In this document: positions 61,492 through 64,000 of the stretch, one piece after another
Layout: every line of letters starts with the position of its first letter
Numbering within the stretch: position 1 is the first letter of the stretch
Assembly: GCA_963530515.1 (NCBI GenBank)
Contig: CAUSEC010000005.1
Span: 1-64,000, forward strand
Length of the DNA: 64,000 nt
Source of the DNA: CBFFRJ01 sp963530515
GTDB taxonomy: Bacteria > Pseudomonadota > Gammaproteobacteria > Enterobacterales > Enterobacteriaceae
Direction: 5' to 3'
Translations under genes and position numbers: made by a program
The notes under the pieces: model-generated
The model's database searches: none
The model's input: the letters and a program-made list of their open reading frames with translations, nothing else
Told to the model about the DNA's origin: nothing

Positions 61492-61652
61492 ATCATAGGT
61501 ATTATCAATGCCTACCCAATTAGTATGACAATTAATGCATACGTGAAGCGGATAACACTACAATAAACAGGGTTATCGTAGGATAATACGTGGCTCCGCT
61601 TGCTTACCGATGAAAAAAATCACGCTAACACAACGGTTAAGGAGGTCGCCCA
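61492..61652 (+). other. Gap between hyfJ and the hyfR leader ORF
   Basis: Holds a small stem-loop TAGGTATT-ATC-AATGCCTA (61496-61514, one G-T pair) with no U-tract, so at best a weak terminator or RNA end. AT-rich further on, but I find no convincing sigma-70 or sigma-54 promoter for hyfR. It may depend on read-through from hyfA. Confidence 0.4.
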
Positions 61653-61721
61653 ATGCTGGCCTTTACTCACTTTCGTTTGCTTTTGTGTGCAATTGATTCT
61701 GAAAGGATGCAGTCCCCATGA
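61653..61721 (+). CDS. 22-codon upstream ORF coupled to hyfR
   Basis: Reads MLAFTHFRLLLCAIDSERMQ then SP and stop. The ribosome-binding site TAAGGAGGT, almost fully complementary to 16S rRNA, stands 7 bases before its ATG. Its stop overlaps the hyfR start as ATGA. The hyfR site (AAAGGATG) lies inside it. This is the layout of a translationally coupled leader peptide. I do not recognise the peptide; it has no attenuator-style run of one amino acid. Confidence 0.55.
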   Translation: MLAFTHFRLLLCAIDSERMQSP

Positions 61722-63667
61722 TTTTACAGCGCTTGCTGGAACAAAAAGACAAGGCGTCCGTGCTGCGGGCGTTCATCCCCCTACCGCCTCCCTTTAGCCC
61801 CGTCCAGTTTGTCGAATTACGCCTCGGTGATGCCTGTTTTTATCGCTGCTTCGATGATGGTAGCGACGCGTTTTCTCCTCATGAGTATGAAGGCCAGGTC
61901 AGCGACAGCTCGAGCCATATGATCCTGCTCGCCGGTGACACCATGGCGGAGCTGCGTTTTGCCCGCACTGACGGCGGCGTATTTTGCGCTAAAGACAATA
62001 CGATGTTCGCCTGGCTCGCCCGGCTCGCCACGCAGGGGCTGGAGGGGGATATCACGCGGGATAGTCTGGAAACCACCATGGCAACGCTGCAGCAGGAGCG
62101 TGACCATGACCGGGTGCTGGTCGATATCACCAATACCGTGCTGTCGCATCTGGATATTGATGAACTGGTCGTCGACGTGTCGCGCGAAATCCACCGTTTC
62201 TTTGGCGTGGACAACGTTAGCCTTGTGCTGCGCGATGCCATGCGATCCCGCCAGTTGATGTGGCATTCGACCGATTTCACCGCACCTCAACCCGTCAGCC
62301 AGCACCACCCTTTACGCAGCGAAAGCCCATTATTGCTCAGCGCGCTCAACGAAAATCATGCCTCTCTGCTGCAAAAAAAGAACGACCCGCAGCCGTGGCT
62401 AAGCGATCCGCTGCTTGCGTCGCTGGCAGCACAGGATCTGGAGGCCGTGTTTATTCTGCCGCTGGCCTTTAGTCACCAGTCGACGGGCGTGCTGGTGCTG
62501 TCCCATGGGGATATGTCGATATTTAGCCCGCAAAACTGTCGATTACTTCGCCAGATTGCCGACAGAATTGGCATCGCCGTCGATAATGCCGAGGCCTACC
62601 GTAAAGTCACCCACCTGAAAGAAAACCTCAAAAGCGAGAACAGTAAACTTAACGAACAGATGCTTTCTAATCAGAGCTTTGGCGACATCATTTACCAAAG
62701 CGATGCCATGCGTGACGTGCTCCAGCAGGTCGACATTGTTGCCCTCAGCGACAGCACGGTGTTGATTCTCGGCGAGACGGGCACCGGCAAAGAGGTCATT
62801 GCCCGCGCTATTCATCAGCTGAGCCTGCGTAAAGACAAGCCGCTGGTGAAAATTAACTGTGCGGCTATTCCCTCCAGCCTGCTGGAAAGTGAGCTTTTTG
62901 GCCACGACAAAGGGGCCTTCACCGGGGCAATCAACACCCACCGTGGGCGCTTTGAGATGGCCGATGGCGGCACATTGTTCCTCGATGAAATTGGCGATAT
63001 GCCCATCGAACTGCAGCCGAAATTGCTGCGTGTGTTGCAGGAGCGCGAAATTGAGCGCATCGGCGGCACGCGAACCATCCCGGTTAACGTGCGGGTCATT
63101 GCCGCCACCAACCGCGATTTGAAACAGATGGTGATTGACCGCGAGTTTCGTAACGATCTGTTCTATCGCCTGAACGTCTTCCCGTTGATGCTGCCGCCGC
63201 TGCGCGACCGCCCGGACGACATCCCCCTGCTCGCCCGCTACTTCACCAAAAAGCTGTCGCGTCGGCTGAACCGTTCTGTCGACACCATTCCTGCTGAGGC
63301 GATGCGCCAGCTCATGCGCTACGAGTGGCCGGGCAACGTACGCGAGCTGGAAAACATCATTGAACGTGCGGTGCTGCTCTCAAGGGACAATACCCTGAGC
63401 CTGCACCTGAACGCCCAGCCCACCAGCATGGTTCAACCGGTGGCGCACGATCCGTTCCCGTTCCCGCTGCCAAAAGTGGCGGAGATGATGCACACCGAGC
63501 CGCCTGAAAATGACGAGGAAGAACGTCAGCGCATCATTCAGGTTCTGCGAGAAACGAATGGCATTGTTGCGGGTCCGCGCGGTGCTGCCTCTAAACTCGG
63601 CATGAAACGCACCACCCTGCTGTCTCGTATGCAGCGCCTGGGAATTGCTGTGCGGGAAGTGCTGTGA
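61718..63667 (+). CDS. hyfR: Sigma-54-dependent activator HyfR
   Basis: FhlA-like activator of the hyf operon, which in E. coli responds poorly or differently to formate. The 649-residue protein has an N-terminal sensory region with a GAF-like domain (about 130-290), an AAA+ domain with Walker A GETGTGKE (352-359), GAFTGA (399-404) and Walker B (419-424, TLFLDE), and a C-terminal HTH (GAASKLGMKRTTLLSRM). The start is fixed by an in-frame TGA at 61700. It is about 20 residues shorter at the N-terminus than K-12 HyfR as I remember it. Confidence 0.94.
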   Translation: MILQRLLEQKDKASVLRAFIPLPPPFSPVQFVELRLGDACFYRCFDDGSDAFSPHEYEGQVSDSSSHMILLAGDTMAELRFARTDGGVFCAKDNTMFAWLARLATQGLEGDITRDSLETTMATLQQERDHDRVLVDITNTVLSHLDIDELVVDVSREIHRFFGVDNVSLVLRDAMRSRQLMWHSTDFTAPQPVSQHHPLRSESPLLLSALNENHASLLQKKNDPQPWLSDPLLASLAAQDLEAVFILPLAFSHQSTGVLVLSHGDMSIFSPQNCRLLRQIADRIGIAVDNAEAYRKVTHLKENLKSENSKLNEQMLSNQSFGDIIYQSDAMRDVLQQVDIVALSDSTVLILGETGTGKEVIARAIHQLSLRKDKPLVKINCAAIPSSLLESELFGHDKGAFTGAINTHRGRFEMADGGTLFLDEIGDMPIELQPKLLRVLQEREIERIGGTRTIPVNVRVIAATNRDLKQMVIDREFRNDLFYRLNVFPLMLPPLRDRPDDIPLLARYFTKKLSRRLNRSVDTIPAEAMRQLMRYEWPGNVRELENIIERAVLLSRDNTLSLHLNAQPTSMVQPVAHDPFPFPLPKVAEMMHTEPPENDEEERQRIIQVLRETNGIVAGPRGAASKLGMKRTTLLSRMQRLGIAVREVL

Positions 63668-63734
63668 TCCTGGTTTTCCCCTGCTGTTAAGTGTGAGCTA
63701 ATTAACGCTTTCACCACCAGAAAATATCCCTGAC

Positions 63735-63750
63735 TGGTACGCCCTATGCA
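63735..63750 (+). promoter_or_regulatory. Sigma-54 promoter before the formate channel gene
   Basis: TGGTACGCCCTATGCA has GG (63736-63737) and GC (63748-63749) ten bases apart and fits TGGCACG-N4-TTGCA at all but two positions. Expected start near 63761, about 60 bases before the ATG at 63823. Confidence 0.8.
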
Positions 63751-63822
63751 TATCACGGCGAGTGTCAATATTGTCCCCCTCTATCGGGTTCGCCTTATTC
63801 GCGTAGATATCAGGAGATATTC

Positions 63823-64000
63823 ATGGATACCAGCAATGCGTTTGATCTGCGGCTTCCCGCAGAAATGGCAAAAGTTGCCGAACAGGCCGGATTATATAAA
63901 GTCAGCAAGAAGAAAGAATTGTCCTTCTTTCTTGCCGTGACCGCAGGGGTATTTATTTCGATTGCCTTCGTTTTTTATATTACCGTGACCACCGGCCCAG
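63823..64000 (+). CDS. focB: Formate transporter, FocA/FocB family (partial)
   Basis: Start of a formate/nitrite channel, cut by the window end after 59 residues. The part seen, MDTSNAFDLRLPAEMAKVAE onward, has the cytoplasmic N-terminal helix and the first membrane segment (AVTAGVFISIAFVFYITV). By position it is focB of the hyf locus; by sequence it resembles FocA more than E. coli FocB as I remember them. AGGAGA lies 5 bases before the ATG. It would import or export formate, the substrate of the formate hydrogenlyase made with hydrogenase-4. Confidence 0.85.
   Translation, partial: MDTSNAFDLRLPAEMAKVAEQAGLYKVSKKKELSFFLAVTAGVFISIAFVFYITVTTGP

Noticed and set aside
61580..61617. Possible sigma-54 promoter before hyfR (GGATAATACGTGGC and TGGCTCCGCTTGC)
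   Set aside because: The first has the 10-base spacing but lacks a TGGC -24 box; the second has good boxes but only 8 bases between GG and GC.
61610..61696. 28-codon ORF (MKKITLTQRLRRSP...) overlapping the hyfR leader ORF
   Set aside because: No ribosome-binding site before its ATG, and it is out of frame with both the well initiated leader ORF and hyfR.
1..64000. CRISPR arrays, tRNA or rRNA genes, insertion sequences, integrases
   Set aside because: No evenly spaced repeats, no cloverleaf or rRNA sequence and no transposase or integrase reading frame were found.

Overview
The window is a contiguous stretch of an enterobacterial chromosome (family Enterobacteriaceae). Nearly every gene is recognisable as the counterpart of an Escherichia/Salmonella/Citrobacter/Enterobacter gene, in the order found around 54-56 min of the E. 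coli K-12 map. It is not K-12. Gene blocks that I remember from K-12 are absent (yfeK-yfeS between pdxK and cysM; ucpA, murRQP and yfeW between cysP and yfeX), the eut operon is not split by a prophage, and the REP elements have the GCCGGGTAAGCGCAGCGCCA form. I cannot name the genus from sequence alone. I see no insertion sequence, prophage, CRISPR array, tRNA or rRNA.

Layout. 1-6.4 kb: end of the pts operon (crr), then on the minus strand pdxK and the sulfate/thiosulfate assimilation operon cysPTWAM. 6.4-11 kb: yfeX-yfeY-yfeZ-ypeA (minus), then amiA-hemF (plus). 11-25.6 kb: a complete 17-gene ethanolamine operon on the minus strand, eutS-P-Q-T-D-M-N-E-J-G-H-A-B-C-L-K-R. It encodes microcompartment shell proteins (S, M, N, L, K), the B12-dependent lyase (B, C) and its reactivase (A), adenosylation (T), aldehyde, alcohol and phosphotransacetylase enzymes (E, G, D), transport (H), accessory proteins (P, Q, J) and the activator (R). 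25.7-31.3 kb: maeB, then talA-tktB. 31.3-40.3 kb: ypfG, nudK, the iron-sulfur oxidoreductase aegA, the nitrate/nitrite sensor narQ and the RND pump acrD. 40.4-50.4 kb: ypfM (19 codons), yffB, dapE, ypfN, ypfH, tmcA, ypfJ, purC, bamC, dapA, gcvR, bcp. 50.7-64 kb: the hydrogenase-4 operon hyfABCDEFGHIJ, its sigma-54 activator hyfR, and the start of a formate channel gene cut by the window end.

How parts work together. The eut genes take in ethanolamine and split it to acetaldehyde and ammonia inside a protein shell, then send acetaldehyde to acetyl-CoA, ethanol or acetyl phosphate. The hyf genes encode a membrane [NiFe]-hydrogenase with proton-pump-like subunits that would pair with a formate dehydrogenase not seen here; the adjacent channel would move formate. 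aegA and narQ add anaerobic redox functions. The clearest control signals are GG-N10-GC sigma-54 promoters before hyfA and before the formate channel gene, CRP-like sites before eutS and hyfA, a PurR box before purC and a BaeR-like box before acrD.

Most of the window is conserved core genome. I did not find a wholly new system. The best leads are small: a strongly initiated 22-codon ORF coupled to hyfR, a private sigma-54 promoter for a FocA-like channel at the hyf locus, a glycine next to the NarQ phospho-histidine, a hairpin after the shell gene eutM, a terminator placed just before the yfeX ribosome-binding site, and an unexplained 497-bp gap between ypfM and yffB.
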